A DNA stretch of 7,471 nt from Actinomycetes bacterium (GCA_021811865.1 JAKAQB010000123.1:1-7471), one strand, 5' to 3'. Positions 1 through 6,993 are shown, counted from the stretch's first letter. Numbers and translations: made by a program. The notes: a model not told the origin generated them from the letters alone.

Positions 1-149
1 TCCCCGTTGCCACCGAGCAGCTGGCCGCCGCCGAGGCGACCGTGACCGGCGCCGCGGCGCGCATCCGCGCCCGGGACTACCGGCCCAACCCGGGCCGGCG
101 CTGCCGGACCTGCGAGGTCCGCACGGTGTGCGGCTCGGCGCAGCGTTGA
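1..149 (+). CDS. C-terminal end of a PD-(D/E)XK nuclease-type protein with Fe-S cysteine tail (5' truncated)
   Basis: Reading from base 3, an open frame runs 48 codons to TGA at 147-149; the start lies outside the window. The last residues read RARDYRPNPGRRC, then RTC, EVRTVC and GSAQR. The spacing C-x2-C-x5-C after a Y-x-P-N-P-G lead is the usual end of PD-(D/E)XK nuclease modules that hold a 4Fe-4S cluster, as in AddB, Cas4 and the C-terminal nuclease domain of many actinobacterial UvrD/RecB-like helicases. In those families a fourth cysteine lies far upstream, which cannot be checked here. By inference this is a DNA-processing enzyme, most likely a UvrD-like helicase with a fused nuclease or a stand-alone RecB-like exonuclease. 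It is co-directional with the DUF3800 gene, but a hairpin and 119 bp separate them, so they are probably separate transcripts. The cysteine tail is clear; which family member this is remains open. Confidence 0.7.
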   Translation, partial: PVATEQLAAAEATVTGAAARIRARDYRPNPGRRCRTCEVRTVCGSAQR

Positions 150-182
150 TCGGCACTGCCTTCGCCGACCGTCGGGTGGCGC

Positions 183-201
183 GCGTCTCCAGACGAGACG
201 C
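183..201 (+). terminator. Perfect 7-bp inverted repeat downstream of the truncated nuclease-type gene
   Basis: GCGTCTC (183-189) and GAGACGC (195-201) are perfect complements around a 5-base loop (CAGAC). The hairpin lies 33 bp after the stop codon of the upstream gene and before the candidate promoter of the next gene. There is no T-run after it, which is common for actinobacterial terminators. A role as an operator for the DUF3800 promoter just downstream is equally possible. Confidence 0.4.
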
Positions 202-206
202 CGACC

Positions 207-236
207 TTCGGGAGCGAATCACAACGATGTTACTCT
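207..236 (+). promoter_or_regulatory. Candidate sigma-70-type promoter for the DUF3800 gene
   Basis: TACTCT at 231-236 fits the TAnnnT -10 pattern and sits in the most AT-rich patch of the upstream region. TTCGGG at 207-212 is a weak -35 candidate 18 bp upstream. Transcription would start near 243 and leave a leader of about 26 bases with the ribosome-binding site inside it. The call rests on two short, imperfect hexamers. Confidence 0.3.
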
Positions 237-268
237 AGGGGTCGATCTCTCCGAAGAGGAACCGTGCC

Positions 269-1045
269 GTGCCTCCATCTCCCCAACCGGCTCGCCTGCC
301 ACCTCCAGGACATCCGACACTACAGGTCTACGTCGACGAGAGCGGGACCGCGAACCAGTCCCGCTTCCTCGCCGTCGGCGCTTTGGTCTTCCGGCGGGAC
401 CATGGGCTCGTCACCAACAAGATGGTGGTGCTGCGCGACCGCTCACAGTGGCGCAAGGAAGCGCACTTCGTCGAGATCAACCGGGCCACTGCCTACCTCT
501 ACCGTGAAGCGATCGACATCGTTGCTTCCAGCGACGCCCGCTTCGTGTGTGGCGTCGTCGACAAGGCGGAGTGGGATCCCTTCCGGTCGACGAGAGAAGC
601 GTGGAAGGTGCATGCCCAGCTGACGATCCAGCTGCTGAACGCGGTCGTCGGCCGAGGTCATCCCATCCTGTCGGTCGTCGCTGACAACATCACCACACCG
701 GCTGCCGTCAACTACGAGGGCTACCTGGCAATGGCCGTCAACCGCACTCGAGGCTATCTGGCCGTCGCCGGCGCCAACCGGATGGACTCCAAGTCCTGCA
801 TTGGCCTGCAGTTGGCCGACATCCTGACCGGGGCGGTTGCCCACCAGTACCGGCAGGGGTTCGATCCGACGGCACGCCCCGGCAGCCCGAAGGGCCAGGT
901 CGCCGGGTACGTGGCGAAGGCATGGGAGCTCCCGAGCCTGGTCCGGGCGAGCACTTCCCGGCTCAAGGTCGTCGAGCTCCGCCCGCCGCAGCGCCGGCCG
1001 ACCGTGACCCGAGCCTGCACGCGACCCATCATCCGAGGTGGCTGA
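269..1045 (+). CDS. DUF3800 domain protein
   Basis: 258 residues. The GTG start at 269 is chosen because GAGGA at 256-260 lies 8 bases upstream. After a proline-rich leader of about 18 residues comes QVYVDESG (D23, E24), then a compact alpha/beta domain, and near the end GLQLADILTGAV (Q181, D184). The N-terminal DE pair and the C-terminal QxxD motif are the conserved signature of DUF3800, a family of mostly uncharacterised proteins. Conserved acidic residues suggest a metal-dependent, RNase H-like enzyme, but no activity is established. Other charged candidates for the active site are H66, E69 and D139. Members are common in mobile and defence regions, which suits its place between a nuclease-type gene and a restriction-modification operon. 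The tail after residue 237 is arginine- and proline-rich and probably disordered. It converges on the methyltransferase gene, so it is not in that operon; any functional link is inference. Confidence 0.85.
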   Translation: MPPSPQPARLPPPGHPTLQVYVDESGTANQSRFLAVGALVFRRDHGLVTNKMVVLRDRSQWRKEAHFVEINRATAYLYREAIDIVASSDARFVCGVVDKAEWDPFRSTREAWKVHAQLTIQLLNAVVGRGHPILSVVADNITTPAAVNYEGYLAMAVNRTRGYLAVAGANRMDSKSCIGLQLADILTGAVAHQYRQGFDPTARPGSPKGQVAGYVAKAWELPSLVRASTSRLKVVELRPPQRRPTVTRACTRPIIRGG

Positions 1046-1075
1046 GCTCAAGCTGCCGCGGTACCATGCCGATGT

Positions 1076-1130
1076 GGGTGTGAGCCTCCGGCTCCCAGCC
1101 CGCCCGGGTGTGAGCCTCCGGCTCCCAGCC
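1076..1130. repeat. Two direct copies of a 25-bp element, 30-bp period, each able to form alternative hairpins
   Basis: The same 25 bases occur at 1076-1100 and 1106-1130, separated by five bases (CGCCC). Each copy starts GGGTGTGAGCC and ends GGCTCCCAGCC. Within each copy GAGCC can pair with GGCTC (1082-1086 with 1090-1094; 1112-1116 with 1120-1124), or GGCT can pair with AGCC (1090-1093 with 1097-1100, and likewise in copy 2). The two stems share bases and exclude each other. The element lies in non-coding space between convergent genes. It may be a dispersed genomic repeat, part of a termination region, or a local duplication. Confidence 0.8.
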
Positions 1131-1158
1131 CTGGACCCAAGAGGGTGACGCTCTTCGA

Positions 1159-1182
1159 GAAGGGGCCCGCAAGGGCCCCTTC
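1159..1182. terminator. Bidirectional intrinsic terminator between convergent genes (10-bp perfect stem, GCAA loop)
   Basis: GAAGGGGCCC at 1159-1168 and GGGCCCCTTC at 1173-1182 are perfect complements around the stable tetraloop GCAA on the plus strand (TTGC on the minus strand). The hairpin lies 113 bp after the DUF3800 stop and 40 bp after the methyltransferase stop, so it can end transcription from both sides. Neither flank carries a real T-run, as is usual in high-GC actinobacteria. Confidence 0.8.
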
Positions 1183-1222
1183 ACTCGTCGACGGGTCTCG
1201 TGTCCCGCGACCCACCGCCCGG

Positions 1223-3913
1223 TCAGACTGTGAAGACCTTCATCACCTCGTCGCCGTAGTCGTTGATCACCTTCACGGCGATCTTCCCCGTCTCCGGCCG
1301 GGCGAACGGTCGGGACTCCGTCGAGTGCAGCGACGCCCACGCGACCTCGTCGATGTCGGCCTTGAGGGCCCGCTTCAGCCGGGCGTAGGGGTCCAGGCCG
1401 CCGGTGAAGTAGCAGTGCCGCACGAAGAACGACTCCCCGTTGTAGGCGGTGTCGATCATCCACAGCGCCACCTGGTCGGTGTCGTCGCTGCGCACCTGGC
1501 CGGTGTTGGGGTCGTAGACGTCGACGCCGCGCAGCACCACCCGCAGCTCGTCGCCGTCGTCCTTGATCTCCAGGTCCGGCTCCCCGAAGACCGTGAAGAG
1601 GTTGCCGGCCCCGGTCTTCTTCAGGTCCTCGCCCATGACCAGGTCGGCGTTCATCCGCACCAGCAGCACTGGGATGCGCCCCATGCGCCGCTCGGCGGCC
1701 ACATTGGCGAACCCGTCCGCCGAGGTGACGTAGTCCTCGTCGCTGCCGAGCACCCCGGGGTCGAAGGCGAAGGCGAGTACGCACAGCAGGTCGAGGTCCT
1801 CCGCGTGGATCGCCTTCCGGGCGGCGTCCTTGACGAACCGGCCGTCCACCGTCCCGTACTGCGGGCCCACCGTGATCCCCACCCGCCGGGGCGTGCCCTC
1901 CGCCGCCTCCTCCCGCACGCCGACGGCCTGGATGTGCACCCCGGCGTAGGGCTCGACCTCGTCGAAGGTCAGCCGCTCGTTGCGCCGGCCGTTCTGGATG
2001 CCGGCCGCTCGCAGGTTGTCGAGGATCGTCTGCTCGAACGTCGAGTCGTTCACACCGTCAGGGGAAAGGGCGGCCCCGCCGACGTTGAGCGCCCCGGTGC
2101 CGTCGACCGCGCTGCCGGCGAACGCCAGGGACCGGTGCGGCGACAGGCTCTCCACGCTGAACGGCCCGGCGACGCGCACCCTCTTGTTGTCCTCGTAGGG
2201 CTTGTCGTAGAGCAGCTCGTAGTCGGCGTGCCGGCGGATGGCCGCGTCGATCTCCGCACGGCTCATCCCGTCGGTGATGTCGGGGTTGTTGGCGATCGAC
2301 TTCAGCGTGATGTGCTGCACCCGCTCGTACACGAACCCGTGGCGGATGTCGCCGGTCGTCTCCGCCGGCGGCAGCGGCTGTGCCGACAGCTCGCTCTCCT
2401 TGGTCCGGCCCTCCGGCGAGTCGGCCAGCAGGTAGTAGGGGAAGCGGGCGCCCATCACCCGCTGGCGGGCCAGAGCCAGCGCCACCCGGGACGTGTCGAT
2501 CGTGATCCACCGCCGCCCCCACTGCTCGGCCACGTAGGCGGTCGTTCCAGACCCGCACGTCGGGTCCAGAACAAGATCCCCCGGGTCGGTGGTCATCAGC
2601 ATGCATCGTTCGATCACCTTGATGTTGGTCTGTACCACATACACCTTGTCGTCAGTGAAGTTCCCGGTGCCGGTGTCAGTCCAGAGGTTGGTCCGAATCT
2701 GGAAGCCAAAATCGTCGAGGAAGCGGACGTAGCGGATGCTGCTTCGGGCAACGTGGATTCGACCGGCTAGCGCGACGCGACGCATCCCTTCTGGGTAGTT
2801 GGCCTTCCAGTGAGAGGCGGCCGCTGGGAGGTAGGTCCTGCCACCGTGCTCAAATGGCTGTGGCTCCGAAGCCGGCCCTTGCGACTGAAGGTCGCCCGGC
2901 TGGTAGATACGCACATCAGTGGGGAGGGCGGTCGTCCCGGCGAGCTCAGCGGCCGTCATGCCACGAAAGGTGCCGTCAGGGAACAGAAGCCAGCGGTAGC
3001 CCTGTCGCTCGATGGACTCAGCCCACAACGGGCGAGCCTTGAGGGCCGGGCGGTTGTGGGCATACCAGAGCAGGTAGTCGCCGGCCCTCGCCACGGCCGA
3101 CGCGTCGGTAAAGCCGCTGGTCGTAACGAAGGAGATCAGGCTCACGAAGTTCTCAGCCCCGAACACCTCGTCCATGAGGCTGCGCACGAGGTGGACGTTC
3201 TCGTCGCCGATCTGGACGAACACGCTGCCGGATTCAGTGAGCAAGTCTCTGGCGACAGTAAGACGGTCGCGGAGATAGGTGAGGTAGGAGTGGATGCCGA
3301 GCTCCCAGGTGTCGCGGAAGGCCTTGATCTGCTCGACCTCGCGGGTGGCGTCTTCGAGCTTGCCGTCCTTGACGTCGCGCTTGCGGGCACTGACCTGCCA
3401 GTTGGAGCCGAACTTGATGCCGTAGGGCGGGTCGATGTAGATCATCTGGACCTTGCCCCGCAGCGCTTCGCGCTCCGCGAGGCTGGCCATGACGTCGAGG
3501 CTGTCGCCGAGGATCATCCGGTTGGACCAGTTGGCCTCGTGGCGGTAGAAGTCGACGAGGTCGAGCTCGCCGAGGCCGTCGAACGTGTCGAAGAGCGTGA
3601 GCTCGGGTTCGTCCTGTGGTAGCGACGTCGTGTTCCGGAGGTTCTCGATGATCACCCGCGGGTCGATCTTCTCCTGGATGTAGATGGCAGGGGCGTCGGC
3701 GAACAGGTCGGTCTCGTCGAGGGCGTCCTTTCCCTTCCAGACCAGCTGGGGGTCGAGGGTCGGGTCCCGGGGGTAGCGGACGGGGATCGGCTGGTCGATC
3801 TCGGGCGGGAGGAAGTCGGCGGCGTCGCTGGTCGGCAGGTTGGCCCGCTTGGCGGCGTGGGTGATGGCCTCGACGGGGATCGGGCCGGGAGCGGTGGGCT
3901 TGCGTGCGGGCAT
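1223..3913 (-). CDS. Type III-like beta-class site-specific DNA methyltransferase (Mod)
   Basis: 896 residues. The start is ATG at 3913, with GGAAGGA (3918-3924) four bases upstream. The enzyme transfers a methyl group from S-adenosylmethionine to a base in its target; DPPY enzymes modify adenine N6 or cytosine N4, and N6-adenine is the likelier in a type III context. Motif IV is IYIDPPYGIKFG (DPPY at 161-164). The SAM-binding motif I, LVLDPTCGSGTT, comes later at 447-458. This IV-before-I order defines the beta class, with the target-recognition region between them (about 255-430). Early landmarks are DPQLVWKGKD (54-63), YIQEKIDPR (78-86) and NWSNRMILGDSL (128-139). Type III Mod of EcoP15I has 644 residues; here nearly 400 residues follow the motif I strand, forming one or more extra domains, perhaps for contact with the nuclease. 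The gene lies 27 bp behind the helicase-nuclease gene and is almost surely co-transcribed with it. All motifs look intact. The target sequence cannot be read from the protein. Confidence 0.93.
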   Translation of the reverse strand: MPARKPTAPGPIPVEAITHAAKRANLPTSDAADFLPPEIDQPIPVRYPRDPTLDPQLVWKGKDALDETDLFADAPAIYIQEKIDPRVIIENLRNTTSLPQDEPELTLFDTFDGLGELDLVDFYRHEANWSNRMILGDSLDVMASLAEREALRGKVQMIYIDPPYGIKFGSNWQVSARKRDVKDGKLEDATREVEQIKAFRDTWELGIHSYLTYLRDRLTVARDLLTESGSVFVQIGDENVHLVRSLMDEVFGAENFVSLISFVTTSGFTDASAVARAGDYLLWYAHNRPALKARPLWAESIERQGYRWLLFPDGTFRGMTAAELAGTTALPTDVRIYQPGDLQSQGPASEPQPFEHGGRTYLPAAASHWKANYPEGMRRVALAGRIHVARSSIRYVRFLDDFGFQIRTNLWTDTGTGNFTDDKVYVVQTNIKVIERCMLMTTDPGDLVLDPTCGSGTTAYVAEQWGRRWITIDTSRVALALARQRVMGARFPYYLLADSPEGRTKESELSAQPLPPAETTGDIRHGFVYERVQHITLKSIANNPDITDGMSRAEIDAAIRRHADYELLYDKPYEDNKRVRVAGPFSVESLSPHRSLAFAGSAVDGTGALNVGGAALSPDGVNDSTFEQTILDNLRAAGIQNGRRNERLTFDEVEPYAGVHIQAVGVREEAAEGTPRRVGITVGPQYGTVDGRFVKDAARKAIHAEDLDLLCVLAFAFDPGVLGSDEDYVTSADGFANVAAERRMGRIPVLLVRMNADLVMGEDLKKTGAGNLFTVFGEPDLEIKDDGDELRVVLRGVDVYDPNTGQVRSDDTDQVALWMIDTAYNGESFFVRHCYFTGGLDPYARLKRALKADIDEVAWASLHSTESRPFARPETGKIAVKVINDYGDEVMKVFTV

Positions 3914-3917
3914 GCCG

Positions 3918-3924
3918 TCCTTCC
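3918..3924 (-). promoter_or_regulatory. Ribosome-binding site of the methyltransferase gene
   Basis: On the minus strand GGAAGGA ends four bases before the ATG at 3913, inside the 27-bp gap after the upstream stop codon (3941-3943). The strong site in a short gap implies that the methyltransferase has its own translation initiation within the shared transcript rather than translational coupling by overlap. Confidence 0.7.
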
Positions 3925-3940
3925 GGGTAGGCGAGCCTTC

Positions 3941-6900
3941 TCAGGCGGGGAGGCCGATGACGGGCTGGTCGGCGAGGAGGGCGTCGATGGCGCCGTCGAG
4001 GATATGGGCCTCTCTGCCGGGGTCGTGGACCTCGACGTAACCCCATCGTCCGTAGGCGCCGTCGTTGTTGACGGCTGCGCACCACTGGTTGCGGGCCGTC
4101 TCCGCCTTGGCCTTGGTGGGCCCAGGGGACTTGAGTGTGCCGGAGACCTCGACGATGAGCGTGCGCTCCACGTCTCCGGGTTTGGTGGCGAGGCGGACGA
4201 GGAAGTCGGGGACGTAGTCGTGGGATCGCCCGTGGTGCAGGTACGGGATGGAAAGGCCGAGCCGTTCGTTCTTCACGTAGGCGGAGACCCGGTCGTCGGC
4301 CTCGAGGAGCCCGGCGAGGGCCTCCTCCCAGGAGTTGCCCCGCAGCCCGTCGAGCACAACGTGGCTGAGGTGCGACTTGGTCGGTGGCGGGTCCATCACC
4401 ACCTTGCGGGTCGTGAAGCGCACCCCGTCGGTGGAGCCCGCCGGGTCGAAGCGGTTGTAGATCGGCCACAGGACCGCGGGGCGGTTGCCTTCCTGGTGGA
4501 CGATGCAGGAAAAGACTCGCTTGGCCGCCTCGTTGCGGGCCTCGGCGAGCAGGAGGTGGCCGATGCTCACCCCGTCGTCGGTCGTGACGCAGTCGGTCAA
4601 CCAGCGGCGGGCGATGTCGACCAGCTGGGGGAACAACCACGGCCGCTCGGCCGAGTCGAGGGCGGCGAAGTACTCGTCGCGCTCGAGAAGGGTCTTGGCG
4701 AGCTGGTAGGCGACCTGCTGGGGCCGGGCGTTACGGATCTCTTCCAGGTCAACCTCCGCTTTGGCTCCGACGACGCCTTGCTGTTCGACCCACAGCGCCA
4801 CCTCGTCTCGCTGCAGGTGCAGTCGGCTCTCGGCGGTGAAGTCCGCCCAGAGGGGCGCGTCGGGGCTCTCGACCCGGTAGCCGGTCAGCTTCGGGAAGCG
4901 GATGGCGAGCCTCCAACGCTCCTCGACCGCCTCCACCAGGGCGGCCGGCCGGGGATCCCTGCCCCTGGGGATCTGGTGGTCGCCGGGGATGAAGGCGAAC
5001 GGCACGCCGTAGACCTCGGCGTACTCGGGGGCGAAGCGCCCGCTGTCGGGATCGGGGGCGTAGCTGCGCCGGCGCAGACCTCGGCCGACGACCTGCTCGC
5101 AGAGCAGCTGGCTGCGGAACGGCCGGATCCCCAGGATGTGGGTCACCGTGTTGGCGTCCCAGCCCTCGGTGAGCATGGCCACCGACACGACGCAGCGGAT
5201 GTGCTCGCCGAGCTTGCCCCGCTTGCCGACCGTGTTCATCGCCTCGCGCAGCAGGTCCGCGTCGGTCAGCTTGTCGGCGTCAGCGCCCGGGTTGCGGCGC
5301 CGGTACTCCCGTTTGAACGCCTCCACCTCCACCGCGGCGTCCTCGAGGAAGTCACCGCCGAGCGGCTCGCCCGACTCCAGCCGGGCGGAGTCCACGAGCA
5401 TCGTGCGCATCCGCGGCGCCCAGCTCTCGCCGTCGACGTTGGAGAGCAACGCCAAGTTGCCCGGCACGAGCAGCAGGCTCCCGTCGGCCCGCTCCGCCTC
5501 CCGCCCGGCGATCCAGTCGAAGACCAGCTTCGACACGACCGTGTTGGGGCAGACGACGATCATCACCGGCGGCGGCTCGCCGAGCGCGGCCAGCTCCGCC
5601 TCGTAGCGCGCCCAGCTCGCCTCGTAGCTCTTGTACAAGCTGAGCAATGCCCCCTCGAGCACCGGCGGCGGCACCCAGCCCTGCGGCCCGGCGTCCACCA
5701 CCTTGGACTTGCGCTTCGGCAACGGCGGGTCGAGGTGGTCCCACAGCCGCAGGTAGACGACCTCCTTGCCGGCGGCGTCGTCGTCGACTGGGATGCGGGG
5801 GATCTTCACGATCCCCGACTCGATGGCGTCCATGAGCGAGAAGTCGCTCACCACCCAAGGGAACAGGAAGCCCTCGTTGTAGCCCGACCCCTTCAGGTAG
5901 TACGGCGTGGCCGAAAGGTCGTAGACGGCCTTGATCCCGGCCTTGCGCTGCAGGTCGAGCAGACCGCGGAACCAGACCCGGGCCTCCCGGTTGCGCTCCT
6001 CGTCCTCCCGGTCGGCGTCGTCGTCGGGATGCTCCAGCAGCTTGTCCTGGTAGCAGTGGTGGGCCTCGTCGTTGAACACGACCACCTCGCCCTTGCCGGT
6101 GCCGAACCCTCGCAGGATGCGAGCGGCGACCATCGCCGACGTCTCGGTGAACGCCTCGACCAGCTCCGGGCGGCCGCCGGCCAGCAGCTTCTTGGTCGTG
6201 GCCGACACCCCCTGGACCTCCCTGGCCTGGCGGGGCAGGAACGCGTGGTAGTTGGTGATCTGCACCTGGGCGGACAGCAGCGCCTCCCACAGGTCGGTGG
6301 GGACCAGGTCGCGCTCGCGGTAGTAGCTGTCGTCCCGCTCGGGCAGCAGCACCCCCAGCCGGTCCCGGATCGTGATCCCCGGCGTCACCACCAGGAACCG
6401 CTTGGTGAAGCGGGCGTCGCTCGGCGCCATCGCCTTGTTGATCGTCTGCCAGGCGATCAACATCGCCATCACCACCGTCTTGCCCGCCCCCGTCGCCATC
6501 TTGAGGCCCACCCTCGGCAACCCGTCGTTGTGCAGCCGGTTGTCGGGCTCCAGGCGCCGCCGGTAGTCGGCGGTGCCGTGCCGGCCGGCGACCTCGGCCA
6601 GGAAGATCGCCGTCTCCGACGCCTCCCGCTGGCAGAACAGCACCGGGTCATCCCTCACCGGCGGTCCGGCCGCCCAGTGCGCCAGCAGCTTGCGGGTGTA
6701 CGGAGTGACCCCGTTCCAGTCGGACGCCCGCCACCGCTCCACCTCGCGGCGGATGTCGTTGACGAGCGTGTTGACCTCCCGCCGCTCCCCGGTGGCGTCG
6801 AAGTCGAGGAGCTGCTGCTGGACCCCCTTCCGGCCCTTCCGGGGCGGCGGGACCGGCACGAACGACTCGCTCCGCCGCCGACCGGTCAGCAGCTGCCCGG

Positions 6901-6988
6901 TCGGGCCCTGCGGGCCGATCTCGAAGTGGGCGCTCGGTGCTTCGTACGGCGAGTTGATGATCGGATTCGACAGATCTGCCGCCGTCAC
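3941..6988 (-). CDS. Type III restriction enzyme Res-like SF2 helicase-nuclease (BPTD_3080-like)
   Basis: About 1015 residues from GTG at 6988. That start is preferred because GAGG lies five bases upstream and the protein then begins MTAADLSNPIINSPYEAP, close to what I recall as the family's N-terminus. ATG at 7057 (23 residues longer) has no visible ribosome site. SF2 motor motifs appear in order: Walker A MATGAGKT (164-171), TPGITIRDR (202-210), DEAH (307-310), SAT (359-361), MLTEGWDANTVTH (605-617) and QVVGRGLRR (632-640). Near the end YVPDF (P927, D928) and LIVEVSG (E947, S949) mark a PD-(D/E)XK nuclease domain, but serine replaces the catalytic lysine; the next lysine is K953. By homology the enzyme uses ATP to move on or sense along DNA and cleaves it if unmodified, together with the methyltransferase encoded 27 bp downstream. 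It is the first gene of the operon. The motor looks intact; whether the nuclease is active is uncertain. Confidence 0.9.
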   Translation of the reverse strand: MTAADLSNPIINSPYEAPSAHFEIGPQGPTGQLLTGRRRSESFVPVPPPRKGRKGVQQQLLDFDATGERREVNTLVNDIRREVERWRASDWNGVTPYTRKLLAHWAAGPPVRDDPVLFCQREASETAIFLAEVAGRHGTADYRRRLEPDNRLHNDGLPRVGLKMATGAGKTVVMAMLIAWQTINKAMAPSDARFTKRFLVVTPGITIRDRLGVLLPERDDSYYRERDLVPTDLWEALLSAQVQITNYHAFLPRQAREVQGVSATTKKLLAGGRPELVEAFTETSAMVAARILRGFGTGKGEVVVFNDEAHHCYQDKLLEHPDDDADREDEERNREARVWFRGLLDLQRKAGIKAVYDLSATPYYLKGSGYNEGFLFPWVVSDFSLMDAIESGIVKIPRIPVDDDAAGKEVVYLRLWDHLDPPLPKRKSKVVDAGPQGWVPPPVLEGALLSLYKSYEASWARYEAELAALGEPPPVMIVVCPNTVVSKLVFDWIAGREAERADGSLLLVPGNLALLSNVDGESWAPRMRTMLVDSARLESGEPLGGDFLEDAAVEVEAFKREYRRRNPGADADKLTDADLLREAMNTVGKRGKLGEHIRCVVSVAMLTEGWDANTVTHILGIRPFRSQLLCEQVVGRGLRRRSYAPDPDSGRFAPEYAEVYGVPFAFIPGDHQIPRGRDPRPAALVEAVEERWRLAIRFPKLTGYRVESPDAPLWADFTAESRLHLQRDEVALWVEQQGVVGAKAEVDLEEIRNARPQQVAYQLAKTLLERDEYFAALDSAERPWLFPQLVDIARRWLTDCVTTDDGVSIGHLLLAEARNEAAKRVFSCIVHQEGNRPAVLWPIYNRFDPAGSTDGVRFTTRKVVMDPPPTKSHLSHVVLDGLRGNSWEEALAGLLEADDRVSAYVKNERLGLSIPYLHHGRSHDYVPDFLVRLATKPGDVERTLIVEVSGTLKSPGPTKAKAETARNQWCAAVNNDGAYGRWGYVEVHDPGREAHILDGAIDALLADQPVIGLPA

Positions 6989-6993
6989 CGTCG

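Noticed and set aside
443..1051. A minus-strand open frame of 202 codons opposite the DUF3800 gene
   Set aside because: The plus-strand frame has the DUF3800 signature, a ribosome site and a plausible promoter; the antisense text matches nothing.
1076..1130. Possible CRISPR array from the two 25-bp repeats
   Set aside because: There are only two copies, the gap is five bases rather than about 30-40, and no cas gene is present.
1145..2770. A plus-strand open frame of 541 codons opposite the methyltransferase
   Set aside because: Same cause: it is antisense to the DPPY methyltransferase, has biased low-complexity composition, runs through the terminator hairpin and has no recognisable motif.
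3234..4640. A minus-strand open frame of 468 codons spanning the junction of the two large genes
   Set aside because: It is a frame-shifted shadow of both genes, rich in R, P, H and G, with no motif; the in-frame proteins carry all recognised domains.
1223..6988. BREX, DISARM or another multi-gene methylation-based defence system
   Set aside because: The hallmark partners are absent from the window: no PglZ, BrxC or Lon-like protein for BREX, and no DUF1998 or phospholipase D protein for DISARM. The two genes are explained by a type III-like pair.
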